A program made the translations under genes and the position numbers. Below, piece by piece: positions 27,954 through 44,373 of a stretch of DNA of 64,000 nt. The DNA is from Oceanitalea stevensii (lineage in GTDB: Bacteria; Actinomycetota; Actinomycetes; Actinomycetales; Actinomycetaceae): positions 873,662 to 937,661 of the forward strand of contig NZ_JACSPO010000001.1 in the NCBI RefSeq assembly GCF_014837105.1, written 5' to 3'. Under the pieces are notes generated by a model. It did no database searches, was not told the origin of the DNA, and worked only from the letters and a program-made list of their open reading frames with translations. Numbering within the stretch: position 1 is the stretch's first letter; each line of letters starts with the position of its first letter.

Positions 27954-28451
27954 TCAGCCCTGGGGCTCGGCCGGCTCCTCCTCGCCGAGGATCCGCCGCA
28001 GGTAGGCGTAGGTGAGGTCTCCGGTGTGCTGGTCGTACTGGTGCTCGTACCCGTGCTTGGCGTACATCGACAGGTTCTGCTTGGAGTCCTGGCCCGTGAA
28101 GACCCAGACCTCCTTGGTCTGCTCCGGCAGGTACTCGAGGACCGACATGAGCAGCTGCGTGCCCAGGCCCTGGCCCTGGAGGTCGGGGACGACGGCGAGG
28201 CGGCCGAGGTTGGCCCGCTCGCCCTCGAGCTCGACGCGGATCGAGCCGACGAGCCGGGTGCCGATCCACGCCCCGAGCGTGACGACCTCCGGGCGCTGCA
28301 GGTCCGCCCGCAGCTCCTCGAGCGTCTGGGTGAGGGCGGGGATGCTGGGGTCGCCGTAGAGCTGGGCCTCGGTGACGAAGGCCGCGCGCCGAACCGTCAG
28401 CAGCTCGCCGGCGGCGTCGTCGTCGACCACATCGATGCGAACGTCGTCCAT
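27954..28451 (-). CDS. GNAT family N-acetyltransferase
   Basis: A 165-residue acetyltransferase. The acetyl-CoA loop appears as [14 protein letters not shown] (R/QxxGxG/A motif) after the strand ANLGRLAV, and the C-terminal [16 protein letters not shown] is the usual beta-6 region. The acceptor substrate is unknown. The ATG at 28451 has either an AAGGA ribosome binding site or an AAGGAT -10 hexamer six bases upstream. It ends just before the glyA promoter. Confidence 0.85.
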   Translation of the reverse strand: MDDVRIDVVDDDAAGELLTVRRAAFVTEAQLYGDPSIPALTQTLEELRADLQRPEVVTLGAWIGTRLVGSIRVELEGERANLGRLAVVPDLQGQGLGTQLLMSVLEYLPEQTKEVWVFTGQDSKQNLSMYAKHGYEHQYDQHTGDLTYAYLRRILGEEEPAEPQG

Positions 28452-28457
28452 GCCGCC

Positions 28458-28463
28458 ATCCTT
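28458..28463 (-). promoter_or_regulatory. AAGGAT: -10 hexamer or Shine-Dalgarno of the GNAT gene
   Basis: AAGGAT ends six bases before the ATG. It fits NANNNT spacing for a leaderless start, and AAGGA equally fits a ribosome binding site. Sequence alone cannot decide. Confidence 0.25.
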
Positions 28464-28524
28464 GCACCGTCCCCCGGCGGGCGCGTACACGTCCACCCCG
28501 CGATCCCCCTACCAGCCCCCCTCC

Positions 28525-28588
28525 CGCCGACAGCCGGATTGCGCCCAGCGGTCGGGGACAGGCGCCGGGCGCAATCCAGCTGTCGGCG
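28525..28588 (-). terminator. palindrome-family terminator after purU
   Basis: 22-bp arms starting CGCCGACAGCCGGATTGC (28525 on) and ending at 28588, with one C/T difference that still allows a G-U pair, around a 20-nt loop. It begins 26 bases past the purU stop. It carries the outer half-site shared with the copies near 20.9, 42.0, 54.3 and 62.6 kb. Confidence 0.7.
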
Positions 28589-28614
28589 GTGAAGGGGCGC
28601 GTAGGCGGTGGGGA

Positions 28615-29472
28615 CTACCGGAAGATGACGGTGCGGGCGCCGTCGCGCAGGACGCGGTGCTCGGCGTGCCAGCGGACCGCACGCGCGAGGACCCGGCGCT
28701 CGACGTCCTCGCCCAGGGCGACCATCTCGCGCTCGTCGTCGCCGTGGTCCACCCGCTCGACGTCCTGCTCGATGATCGGGCCCTCGTCGAGGTCCGCGGT
28801 GACGTAGTGGGCGGTGGCGCCGATGAGCTTGACGCCGCGGGCGTGGGCCTGGGCGTAGGGGCGGGCGCCCTTGAAGCTCGGCAGGAAGGAGTGGTGGATG
28901 TTGATGACGCGCCCCTCGAGGCGGCGGCACAGGTCGTCGGAGAGCACCTGCATGTAGCGGGCGAGGACGACGAGCTCGACGTCCTGCTCCTCGACGAGCT
29001 CGAGCAGCCGCGCCTCGGCCTGCGCCTTGGTGTCCGCGGTGACCGGCACGTGGTGGAAGTCGTAGTCGTAGAACCGGGCGAGGTCCTCGAGGACGGTGTG
29101 GTTGGACACGACCCCGACGACGTCGATGGGCAGCCGGTCGTTGCGCTGGCGGTAGCCGAGGTCGGCGAGGCAGTGCGCCGCCTTGGACACGAGGACGAGC
29201 GTGCGCAGCGGACGGCCGACGACGTCCAGGTGCCACGTCATCTCGAAGCGCCCGGCGAGCTCGGCGAGCGCCGCCTCGAGCTCCTCACGGGGCGCGCCGG
29301 TCTGGACCTGGACGCGCATGAAGAAGAGCCCGGTCGAGGGGTCGCCGAACTGCTGGGACTCGGTGATGTTCCCGCCGTGCTCGGCCAGCAGCCCGGCCAC
29401 GGCGCTGACGATGCCGGGCCGGTCCGGGCACGAGAGGGACAGGACGAGGTGGAGGTCGCCGTCGGTGTTCAC
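28615..29472 (-). CDS. purU: formyltetrahydrofolate deformylase
   Basis: Hydrolyses 10-formyl-THF to formate and THF, balancing one-carbon pools. Length 285: an N-terminal ACT domain (about 8-85, starting CPDRPGIVSAVAGLL) is followed by a PurN-like formyltransferase fold with catalytic Asn191 and His193 in NIHHSFLPSF and Asp229 in ADLDEGPI. The ACT domain separates it from PurN. The GTG has no ribosome binding site; TAGCCT lies seven bases upstream. Confidence 0.95.
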   Translation of the reverse strand: MNTDGDLHLVLSLSCPDRPGIVSAVAGLLAEHGGNITESQQFGDPSTGLFFMRVQVQTGAPREELEAALAELAGRFEMTWHLDVVGRPLRTLVLVSKAAHCLADLGYRQRNDRLPIDVVGVVSNHTVLEDLARFYDYDFHHVPVTADTKAQAEARLLELVEEQDVELVVLARYMQVLSDDLCRRLEGRVINIHHSFLPSFKGARPYAQAHARGVKLIGATAHYVTADLDEGPIIEQDVERVDHGDDEREMVALGEDVERRVLARAVRWHAEHRVLRDGARTVIFR

Positions 29473-29479
29473 CCGCCAG

Positions 29480-29485
29480 AGGCTA
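29480..29485 (-). promoter_or_regulatory. putative -10 element of a leaderless purU transcript
   Basis: TAGCCT on the minus strand, seven bases before the purU GTG, with no Shine-Dalgarno sequence. Confidence 0.45.
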
Positions 29486-29542
29486 GCCGACCACGCCGGC
29501 CGGCCCGCTCAGCGGTCCGTTCCCCGGCCCCTGGGCACGACT

Positions 29543-29585
29543 CCGTGTGGGTTCCGGGCCCGCAGAGGACCCGGAACCCACACGG
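29543..29585 (-). terminator. terminator hairpin after the amylopullulanase gene
   Basis: Perfect 16-bp arms CCGTGTGGGTTCCGGG and CCCGGAACCCACACGG with an 11-nt loop, 17 bases past the stop. Confidence 0.75.
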
Positions 29586-29602
29586 TGTGCGCGGCGGTGT
29601 GC

Positions 29603-35617
<6,015 letters not shown>

Positions 35618-35640
35618 GGGACTCCCTCGTCTCCGGATGA

Positions 35641-35686
35641 TGTCCGCAGCGTAGACCCGCCTGAAAGCCCCTGCAAGGCTTGCAAA
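35641..35686 (-). promoter_or_regulatory. promoter and candidate MalR-type operator of the amylopullulanase gene
   Basis: Minus-strand -35 TTGCAG (35671-35676) and -10 TACGCT (35648-35653) are separated by exactly 17 bp. The 13-bp palindrome TGCAAGGCTTGCA (35672-35684) covers the -35. Its CTTGCA repeats resemble operators of LacI-family maltose regulators (MalR/Reg1) in Streptomyces, which suggests repression relieved by maltodextrins. Confidence 0.6.
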
Positions 35687-35719
35687 TTGTTTCACGGCGC
35701 GCTCTGGGCGCCGCCCGGC

Positions 35720-36451
35720 TCAGCCGCCGAACAGGCCCCCGAGCCCGCCGCCGCTGCTCTTCGTGCGGTTCTCCTGGTGCCCGCCGCTGACGACCGTCTC
35801 GCTCGGCTGGACGATGACGTAGCCCTGCCCGCCGAAGGCCATCTGGAAGGTCTCCCCCGTCCCGCCCCGGACGAGGGAGGACAGCCCTCCGGTGTCGACC
35901 CGGATGTCGGCGCTGACGCCGCCGGTCCACAGGACCACGGCCTGGGCGTCGGCGAAGGTGGGGGCGCTGGCGACGTCGAGGGCCACCGGCTCACCCTGGG
36001 TGGTGACGGCGACGTACCCGGTCCCCCGCAGGGAGACGTTGTACAGCCCGCCGGTCATCGCGGCCCCGCGGGCCTGGAGACGGTGGATGTCCCACTCGAT
36101 GGAGGAGGAGAAGGCGAGCACGCTGCCCCCGTTGACCGACACCATGTCGTTCTCGAGGTAGAAGACCTGGACGTCGGCCGCGCCGTCGGCGACGAAGAGC
36201 TCCCCCTGGCCGGTGCACTCCATCATGCTCACGCCCTCGCCGGTCATCGCCGACTTCACGATCCGGCCGAGGCCGCCGGAGCCCTTGTTCTGGAAGTGGA
36301 CGTCGCCCTGGTAGGCGACCATCGAGCCGGACTTGGCCCAGACCGGGCCGTAGCCCATCTGGATCTTGAGGAGCTTCTTGTTCTGCAGGATGAACGGCTC
36401 CCGCGCGGCCGTCTCCTGGAAGTCGCTGAACAGGGTCCCGTGGATCGGCAT
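35720..36451 (-). CDS. AIM24 family protein
   Basis: A 243-residue soluble protein with the TIM/AIM24 beta-rich fold: repeated Gly-rich strands such as GEGVSMMECTGQGELFVAD, the strand RGTGYVAVTT, and a C-terminal FQMAFGGQGYVIVQPSE followed by a Gly-rich tail GGGLGGLFGG. Bacterial members have no settled function; a carbohydrate- or metal-related role is only speculative. The ATG at 36451 has a GGAGGAG ribosome binding site. Probably its own transcription unit. Confidence 0.85.
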   Translation of the reverse strand: MPIHGTLFSDFQETAAREPFILQNKKLLKIQMGYGPVWAKSGSMVAYQGDVHFQNKGSGGLGRIVKSAMTGEGVSMMECTGQGELFVADGAADVQVFYLENDMVSVNGGSVLAFSSSIEWDIHRLQARGAAMTGGLYNVSLRGTGYVAVTTQGEPVALDVASAPTFADAQAVVLWTGGVSADIRVDTGGLSSLVRGGTGETFQMAFGGQGYVIVQPSETVVSGGHQENRTKSSGGGLGGLFGG

Positions 36452-36548
36452 GGCTCTCCTCCGCGCGTGTGGCTGGCAGCCGCAGCCTAGTGGTCCCGGG
36501 CACGGCCGCGGGATGCTTTTCGGCGCGGGGACCGCGGTCGGCGAGACA

Positions 36549-36584
36549 CCGAGGGCCGGGAGGGTGTCCCCTCCCGGCCCTCGG
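36549..36584 (-). terminator. terminator hairpin after mdh
   Basis: Perfect 16-bp arms CCGAGGGCCGGGAGGG and CCCTCCCGGCCCTCGG around TGTC, ten bases past the mdh stop. Confidence 0.8.
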
Positions 36585-36593
36585 TCGGTCTGC

Positions 36594-38814
<2,221 letters not shown>

Positions 38815-38895
38815 GTTCCTGCGCTCTCCTGACCACCACGAGGGTGTGTGCTCGGCGTCCTCGGCGCCGGGGCGCCGGCACCGCCACCAAGATTA

Positions 38896-38908
38896 CTCGA
38901 CATCGAGA
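38896..38908. promoter_or_regulatory. CTCGACATCGAGA element upstream of icd
   Basis: A 13-bp element with inverted symmetry (CTCGA-CA-TCGAG), about 80 bases before the icd start in an AT-rich patch. The identical 13 bases occur upstream of sucC. Likely a transcription-factor site for TCA-cycle genes; the factor is not identified. Confidence 0.55.
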
Positions 38909-38926
38909 TAAATGGGCCACACCTCC

Positions 38927-40261
38927 TCAGGGGTGCTGGCCGGCCACCCCCGGGTCCGCCCCGGCGACGGCGGTGGCGCCGTCGCCGTCGGCCTCCGCGG
39001 TGGCCCGGACGTGGAGGCGGTCCACGCGCCGCCCGTCGAGGGCCGCGACCGTGAGCGTGAGACCGTCCCACTCGACGGCGTCGCCCACCTCCGGCATGCG
39101 GCCCAGGCGGGTGACGACGAAACCCGCGAGGGTGTCGAAGGGGCCCTCGGGCAGCTCCCTGTCCAGGACCTTGGCGACGTCCGCCCGCCCGAGCAGCCCG
39201 GCGACGTCACCGACCTCGCCGCGGGCCCGCACGCCGGGCTCGGGGCGGTCGTACTCGTCGTTGATCTCCCCGACGAACTCCTCGACGACGTCCTCCAGGG
39301 TGACGATCCCGTCGGTCCCGCCGTACTCGTCGACGACGACGGCGAGGTGCGCGTTCTGCGTGCGCATGTCGGTGAGCGCGGAGAGCACGCGCTTGCCCGT
39401 GGGGAAGAAGGGGACCTGGCGCACGAGGTCACCGACGACTCGGGCGCCGGGGCTGATGCTGATGAGGTCGCGCACGTGGATGAAGCCGAGGACGTCGTCG
39501 TCGTTGCGGCCGCGCACGGGGTAGCGCGAGTGCTCGAGGGTGGAGACCAGCGCCTGCGCCTCGCCCACCGGCAGGTCCGCGTCGAGGAACTCGACCTCGG
39601 TCCGCGGCGTCATGATCTCCTCCACGCCACGGTCCCCGACCGCGAGGATGTCGACGACCATGTCGCGCTCCACGGCCCCGATCGACTCGTGCTGGGCCAC
39701 CATCGAGCGCAGCTCCTCCGCACCGATCTCCTCGCGCTGCTCGTGGGGGTCCCGCCCGAGCAGGCGCATGACGAGGTTGGTCGAGGCGCCGAGCAGCCAG
39801 ATGACGGGCCGCATCGCGGTCGCGATCCAGTCCAGCGGGGTCGCGACGACGACGGCGAAGCGCTCGGCGCTCTGCATCGCCAGCCGCTTGGGCACGAGCT
39901 CACCGAAGACGAGGGAGAGGTAGGAGATGAGGACGGTCGTGCCGACGAAGGCGACGGTGCTCGCGACCCCGCTGCCCAGCCCGAGGCTCTCCAGGGCGGG
40001 CGAGACCTGCGGCGCGATCTGCGCGGCGCCGAAGGACGCGGAGAAGAAGCCGGCGAGGGTGACGCCGATCTGCACCGAGGACAGGAAGCGGTTGGAGTCC
40101 TCGGTGAGGCGGGCCACCCGGGCGCCGGGTCCGCCCTTCTCGGCCAGCGCGCGGACCTGGCTGTCGCGCAGCGACACGAGGGCGATCTCGGACGCGGCGA
40201 AGACGCCGCCGAGGAGGACGAAGGCGAAGACGAGGGAGATGTCGACGACGAGGTCGGTCAT
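38927..40261 (-). CDS. CNNM/CorC-HlyC family transporter-like protein
   Basis: A 444-residue membrane protein: DUF21/CNNM transmembrane domain (about 1-190), starting with FVLLGGVFAASEIALVSL; a CBS pair (about 205-330), with EIMTPRTEV and VVVDEYGGTDGIVTLED; and a CorC_HlyC FAD-like domain (about 350-430). Family members are tied to magnesium/cobalt efflux; older databases call them hemolysins. A GACAAT hexamer six bases before the ATG suggests a leaderless mRNA. Confidence 0.92.
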   Translation of the reverse strand: MTDLVVDISLVFAFVLLGGVFAASEIALVSLRDSQVRALAEKGGPGARVARLTEDSNRFLSSVQIGVTLAGFFSASFGAAQIAPQVSPALESLGLGSGVASTVAFVGTTVLISYLSLVFGELVPKRLAMQSAERFAVVVATPLDWIATAMRPVIWLLGASTNLVMRLLGRDPHEQREEIGAEELRSMVAQHESIGAVERDMVVDILAVGDRGVEEIMTPRTEVEFLDADLPVGEAQALVSTLEHSRYPVRGRNDDDVLGFIHVRDLISISPGARVVGDLVRQVPFFPTGKRVLSALTDMRTQNAHLAVVVDEYGGTDGIVTLEDVVEEFVGEINDEYDRPEPGVRARGEVGDVAGLLGRADVAKVLDRELPEGPFDTLAGFVVTRLGRMPEVGDAVEWDGLTLTVAALDGRRVDRLHVRATAEADGDGATAVAGADPGVAGQHP

Positions 40262-40267
40262 CGGGCC

Positions 40268-40273
40268 ATTGTC
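40268..40273 (-). promoter_or_regulatory. putative -10 element of a leaderless CNNM gene transcript
   Basis: GACAAT on the minus strand, six bases before the ATG. Confidence 0.4.
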
Positions 40274-40312
40274 CCAGGAGGGTCGCCGTCCGCACGGGAC
40301 GGCCCGCGGCGG

Positions 40313-40579
40313 TCAGGTGAGGTTGCCGGCCGGGGAGAGGACGGCGAGCGCGGCGGCGGCGACGAGGAGCAGCGTGACGTCGAAGGCGGTGGATCGGGCC
40401 CGGAAGGCGGGCGGCACGCCGCGGTCGGTGCCGCGGACGACGGCGAGCACCACGCACAGCGACGCGAGGACGAGGGCGGCCGAGGGCACGTCGACGAGCA
40501 CCGCCGTCACGCCCGCGGCGAGCGTGCCGAGCACGACGAGCCACAGCACCGCCGTGCCCGCGCTGCGCGTGGAGTCCAT
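40313..40579 (-). CDS. DUF3017-like small membrane protein
   Basis: An 88-residue protein with three hydrophobic segments (about 8-28, 30-48 and 68-84) and a conserved-looking RARSTAFDV motif between the second and third. This resembles DUF3017 proteins found near one-carbon genes in actinobacteria. Function unknown. The ATG is seven bases from a TAGCCT hexamer that overlaps the -10 of the divergent reductase gene. Confidence 0.65.
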   Translation of the reverse strand: MDSTRSAGTAVLWLVVLGTLAAGVTAVLVDVPSAALVLASLCVVLAVVRGTDRGVPPAFRARSTAFDVTLLLVAAAALAVLSPAGNLT

Positions 40580-40602
40580 GGCGACGAGGCTACCGTGGGC
40601 CC
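40580..40602. promoter_or_regulatory. compact bidirectional promoter with overlapping -10 hexamers
   Basis: The whole intergenic region is 23 bp. AGGCTACCGT contains TACCGT on the plus strand (40591-40596) and TAGCCT on the minus strand (40592-40587), sharing the central TA. Each is 6 or 7 bases from its start codon (GTG at 40603, ATG at 40579), so both mRNAs would be leaderless and their initiation mutually exclusive. Confidence 0.55.
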
Positions 40603-41856
40603 GTGACCCTCCCTCCCCTCCCCACCCGGGTGGCCGTCGTCGGGACCGGGCTGGCCGGCCTGCGGACGGCCGCCGAGCTGCGCGGCCAGGGCTTCAGCGG
40701 GCACCTCACCGTCGTCGGGGAGGAGCAGGTGGCTCCCTACGACCGCCCGCCGCTGAGCAAGGAGCTCCTCACCCGCACCGCGCCGGTCGACCTCGCCGGT
40801 GAGGGCTACGGGGACCTCACCGCGCTCGCCGACGAGCTCCTCACCGGCCACCGCGCCGTCGCCCTCGACGCGGACGACGACGGCGCGCGGCTCACCGTCG
40901 CGGGACCCGAGGGGACGCGGGAGGTGGCGTCCGACGTCGTCGTCGTCGCGACCGGGGCCGGTCCCGTCGTCGTGCCGGGGTGGAGCGACGTCCTCACCCT
41001 TCACGACCTCGACGACGCCGCGCGGCTGCGTGGGCTGCTGCGGCCGGGGGCTCGGCTCGCCGTCATCGGCGCGGGCTGGGTCGGTGCCGAGCTCGCGACG
41101 GTTGCCGCGGCGGCCGGCGTGGACGTCACGGTCCTCGAGGGCGGCCCGGTGCCGCTCGGGCACGTGCTCGGCCCGCGGGTCGGGGAGCTGCTCGTGCCCT
41201 GGTACGCCGAGCGCGGGATCACGCTGCGCTGCGGCGCGACGGTCGCCACCGCGGACGCGAGTGGCGTGGGGCTGGCCGACGGCTCCAGGGTGACGGCCGA
41301 CGTCGTCGTCGCCGCGGTCGGGGTGCGGCCGAGCACGGCGTGGCTGTCCGGCTCGGTGCCGCTCACCGCGCGCGGCGCGGTGCCCGTCGACCTCACCGGG
41401 CGGGTGCGCGGCGGGCCGGCGTCCGTCCGCGCGGTCGGGGACTGCGCGGACCGCCACTCCCCGCGCGACGGCGTCGTGCCCGGCGCGCACTGGGACGGGG
41501 CGCTGTCCCACCCCGCCGCGCTCGTCGCCGAGCTGCTCGGCGCGGCCGACGGCCCGGCGCCGGACCCGGCCCCCTACGTGTTCTCCACCCAGCTCGGCCA
41601 CGAGCTGACGGTCGTCGGCCACGTGCCGGCGGGCGCGGAGGTCGTGCTGCGCGGCGAGCCCGGTGCCGGGCCGTGGACCGCGCTCTACGTGGTCCCGGAC
41701 GCGGCGGGTGCGCCGCGGCTGCACGCGGGTCTCACCGTGGACCGCCCCCGCGACGTCGGCCCGCTCCGCAAGGCGCTGTCGGCCCCGGAGCACCCGGCCG
41801 TCGACGTCGCCGCCGCCGCGGACCCGGCCACCCACCTCCGCAAGACCTTCACCTGA
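40603..41856 (+). CDS. ferredoxin/rhodocoxin reductase-like FAD oxidoreductase
   Basis: A 417-residue pyridine nucleotide-disulfide oxidoreductase of the ferredoxin-NAD(P)+ reductase (CamA/rhodocoxin reductase) type. FAD fold VVGTGLAGLRTAAELRGQG, then YDRPPLSKELL, NAD fold VIGAGWVGAELATVAAAAG, and VRAVGDCAD (FAD ribityl). It would reduce a ferredoxin for a P450 or dioxygenase, but no such partner is near. The GTG is predicted leaderless. Confidence 0.9.
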   Translation: MTLPPLPTRVAVVGTGLAGLRTAAELRGQGFSGHLTVVGEEQVAPYDRPPLSKELLTRTAPVDLAGEGYGDLTALADELLTGHRAVALDADDDGARLTVAGPEGTREVASDVVVVATGAGPVVVPGWSDVLTLHDLDDAARLRGLLRPGARLAVIGAGWVGAELATVAAAAGVDVTVLEGGPVPLGHVLGPRVGELLVPWYAERGITLRCGATVATADASGVGLADGSRVTADVVVAAVGVRPSTAWLSGSVPLTARGAVPVDLTGRVRGGPASVRAVGDCADRHSPRDGVVPGAHWDGALSHPAALVAELLGAADGPAPDPAPYVFSTQLGHELTVVGHVPAGAEVVLRGEPGAGPWTALYVVPDAAGAPRLHAGLTVDRPRDVGPLRKALSAPEHPAVDVAAAADPATHLRKTFT

Positions 41857-41903
41857 CGGACGGGGCTCGTCCGCAGTCCACCTCCCGCGAAGCCCCCCCC
41901 CGC

Positions 41904-42092
41904 GCCGAGAGCTGACTTATTACCGACAACCCCCCTCGCCGAGAGCTGAGTTATTACCGACAGCCCACCCATCGCAGAGCACTGACCGATAGCCCACCTA
42001 TCGCGAGAGCTGAGTTGTGACGGACGAGGGCCTGGCGGAACAAGTCAGCTGTCGGCGGGGGGGGGAGGGCCCGGCGGAACAAGTCAGCTGTC
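41904..42092. repeat. array of palindrome half-copies between convergent genes
   Basis: Four left half-copies (GCCGAGAGCTGACTTATTACC and variants) start near 41904, 41938, 41969 and 42000. Two right half-copies (GGCGGAACAAGTCAGCTGTC) start near 42033 and 42073. Left and right halves are complementary, so many alternative hairpins can form. It belongs to the same family as the hairpins near 20.9, 28.5, 54.3 and 62.6 kb. It lies between the reductase and purH stops and probably terminates both. Confidence 0.65.
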
Positions 42093-42109
42093 GGCGGGGA
42101 CGGGGCTTC

Positions 42110-43678
42110 TCAGTGGGCGAAGTGGCGGGTGCCGGTGAGGTACATCGTCACGCCGGCCGCCTGGGCCGCCGCGACGACCTCGTCGTCGCGGATCGAGCCG
42201 CCGGGCTGGACGACGGCGCGCACACCGGCGTCGAGGAGCACCTGGAGGCCGTCGGCGAAGGGGAAGAAGGCGTCGGAGGCGGCGACGGCGCCGCGGGCGC
42301 GCTCACGCCCCTCCCCCAGGGCGTTGGCCCGCTCCACCGCGAGGCGGCAGGAGTCGACCCGGTTGACCTGCCCCATGCCCACGCCCACGCTCGCGCCACC
42401 GGCGGCGAGGAGGATCGCGTTGGACCGCACGGCCCGCACCGAGCGCCACGCGAAGGCGAGGTCGGAGAGCGTGGCCGGGTCGGCGGGCTCGCCGGCGGCC
42501 AGGGTCCAGCCGCTCGGGTCGTCGCCGGGCGCGTCGACGAGGTCGCTGGCCTGGACGAGCAGCCCGCCGCTGACGGCGCGCATCTCCAGCCCGGAGCCGG
42601 AGCCCTCCGGAACGACGAGCAGGCGGATGTTCTTCTTCGCGGCGAGGATCTCCACCGCCTCCGGCTCGAAGGCCGGCGCGACGACGACCTCGGTGAAGAC
42701 CGGGGCGATCTGCGCGGCCGCCTCGGCCGTGACCGGCCGGTTGGCGGCGATGACGCCACCGAAGGCGGAGACCGGGTCGCAGGCGTGCGCGGCGGCGTGG
42801 GCGGCGGCGATCGTCGCGCCCACGGCGATGCCGCAGGGGTTGGCGTGCTTGATGATCGCGACGGCGGGGTCGGCGTGGTCGTGCGCGGCCCGCCACGCGG
42901 CGTCGGCGTCGACGTAGTTGTTGTAGCTCATCGCCTTGCCGTGCAGCTGCTCGGCCTGGGCGATCCCCGGCTCGCCGGAGCGGTACAGCGCGGCGGCCTG
43001 GTGCGGGTTCTCGCCGTAGCGCAGGACGTCGGCCCGCTGCCACGTGGCGCCGGTCCACGCCGGGAAGCGGCTCTCGTCGTCGGGCGCGACGACGTTGCCC
43101 ATCCACGACGCGACGGCGACGTCGTAGTCGGCCGTGTGCCGGAAGGCGGCGGCCGCGAGGCGGCGGCGCTGCTCGAGGGTGAAGCCGCCGGCGGCGACGG
43201 CCGCGGCGACGTCGTCGTACCCGGAGGGGTCGACGACGACGGCGACGCTCGCGTGGTTCTTCGCGGCGGCGCGCACCATGGTCGGCCCGCCGATGTCGAT
43301 CTGCTCGACGCACTCCTCGGGCGCGGCGCCGGAGGCCACCGTGTCGGTGAAGGGGTAGAGGTTGACGACGACGAGCTCGAAGGGCGCGACGCCCAGCTCC
43401 TCGAGCTCGCGGACGTGCGCGTCCTTGCGGAGGTCGGCGAGGATCCCCGCGTGGACGCGCGGGTGGAGGGTCTTGACCCGGCCGTCGAGGCACTCGGGGA
43501 AGCCGGTGACCTCCTCCACGGGGGTCACCGGGACGCCGGCCTCGGCGATGGTGCGGGCGGTGGAGCCGGTGGAGACGATCTCCACGCCGGCGGCGTGCAG
43601 CGCCTGGGCGAGCGGCGCGAGGCCGGTCTTGTCGTAGACGGAGACGAGGGCGCGGCGGACGGGACGCGAGTCGGTCAC
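42110..43678 (-). CDS. purH: bifunctional AICAR formyltransferase/IMP cyclohydrolase
   Basis: Last two steps of IMP synthesis. The 522 residues comprise an N-terminal MGS-like cyclohydrolase (about 1-145, starting [17 protein letters not shown]) and a C-terminal formyltransferase with the catalytic Lys-His in [10 protein letters not shown] and ending GTRHFAH. The GTG at 43678 has AGGAG eight bases upstream. A ZTP riboswitch precedes it, so expression responds to its own substrate (phosphorylated) when formyl-THF is limiting. Confidence 0.96.
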   Translation of the reverse strand: MTDSRPVRRALVSVYDKTGLAPLAQALHAAGVEIVSTGSTARTIAEAGVPVTPVEEVTGFPECLDGRVKTLHPRVHAGILADLRKDAHVRELEELGVAPFELVVVNLYPFTDTVASGAAPEECVEQIDIGGPTMVRAAAKNHASVAVVVDPSGYDDVAAAVAAGGFTLEQRRRLAAAAFRHTADYDVAVASWMGNVVAPDDESRFPAWTGATWQRADVLRYGENPHQAAALYRSGEPGIAQAEQLHGKAMSYNNYVDADAAWRAAHDHADPAVAIIKHANPCGIAVGATIAAAHAAAHACDPVSAFGGVIAANRPVTAEAAAQIAPVFTEVVVAPAFEPEAVEILAAKKNIRLLVVPEGSGSGLEMRAVSGGLLVQASDLVDAPGDDPSGWTLAAGEPADPATLSDLAFAWRSVRAVRSNAILLAAGGASVGVGMGQVNRVDSCRLAVERANALGEGRERARGAVAASDAFFPFADGLQVLLDAGVRAVVQPGGSIRDDEVVAAAQAAGVTMYLTGTRHFAH

Positions 43679-43711
43679 GGGGTCACTCCTGGGTTCGCTG
43701 GTATCGGACCC

Positions 43712-43793
43712 GGGCACCCAGGCGGGCGGCACCCTGCAGGGGACTTCCGGCCGCTTCCCGGTGGTGACTCCACCTCTGCGCCAGTCACGGCCA
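43712..43793 (-). promoter_or_regulatory. ZTP (pfl) riboswitch upstream of purH
   Basis: The leader carries CGTGACTGGCGCAGAGG, then GGAGTCACCACCGGGAAGC, and the distal CGCCCGCCTGGGTGCC, matching the conserved parts of the ZTP aptamer in order. The ribosome binding site follows 20 or so bases later and may be masked by pairing of GGGTCC with GAACCC. Boundaries approximate. Confidence 0.85.
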
Positions 43794-43799
43794 GGGCCG

Positions 43800-43805
43800 A
43801 GTCTA
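43800..43805 (-). promoter_or_regulatory. putative -10 element of purH overlapping a stop codon
   Basis: TAGACT on the minus strand. Its TAG is also the stop codon of the upstream SAP/DUF6434 gene. Six bases further begins the ZTP aptamer, the same layout as at glyA. Confidence 0.5.
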
Positions 43806-44369
43806 GCGCGTCGGCCCCCAGCCCTCGGGGCGGCGCTGCTCAAGGGGCAGGGACCGATGGGCCCACCACGCCTCCTGGCACTCCTCGCGCGTGCCGCCGG
43901 GGTGCGCGGCGAACCATGCGCGGGTGAAGCGGTTGTACTCGAACTGCTCACCGATGTGCCCGGGCGGCAGCCCGCGCGTGCGGTGCCAGTGCTCCACGGC
44001 CTCGGCGAGCGTGCGGCCCTCGCCGTGCGCGACGAAGTCCCGCATGTGCTCGTCGAAGCGGAAGCCCGGGCCGACCTGCTCCGTGAAGAAGTGGCGCAGC
44101 ACCTGGCTGCACCGCTGACCGGCCGGGATCACGGTCTGTGGAGAGACCGGGGTGGTGAGCTGACGTGCCGCCGCCCGCCGCGGGGCGGGGGCGGGCGCCG
44201 GCTCGCCGTCGAGCGCGGCGGCCACCCGGGAGAGGAGCTCCTCCTTGCCGCCGCTGCGGGACACCCCCAGTGCCGCGGCGAGGTCCTGGAGCTCGGTGCG
44301 CAGCCAGTACCAGCGGCGCAGCTCTGCGCCGCTGCGCACGGACGTGAGCGCCGGTCGGGACCCGTCCAC
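43803..44369 (-). CDS. SAP-like/DUF6434 domain protein
   Basis: A 188-residue soluble protein. An N-terminal SAP-like helical motif (about 10-52: [19 protein letters not shown], then [10 protein letters not shown]) suggests nucleic-acid binding. After a Pro/Ala linker comes a DUF6434-like region with [35 protein letters not shown] and [10 protein letters not shown]. Function unknown. The GTG lies four bases after the purN stop, so the two are probably coupled. Unexpected between purN and purH. Confidence 0.75.
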   Translation of the reverse strand: MDGSRPALTSVRSGAELRRWYWLRTELQDLAAALGVSRSGGKEELLSRVAAALDGEPAPAPAPRRAAARQLTTPVSPQTVIPAGQRCSQVLRHFFTEQVGPGFRFDEHMRDFVAHGEGRTLAEAVEHWHRTRGLPPGHIGEQFEYNRFTRAWFAAHPGGTREECQEAWWAHRSLPLEQRRPEGWGPTR

Positions 44370-44373
44370 CGGC

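Noticed and set aside
38927-40261. Hemolysin
   Set aside because: The DUF21-CBS-CorC layout is that of CNNM/CorC ion-transport proteins; the hemolysin label is historical.
41904-42092. CRISPR array or phage attachment site
   Set aside because: Units are inverted-complementary halves of a hairpin family found at other gene ends, without spacers of constant length and without an integrase.
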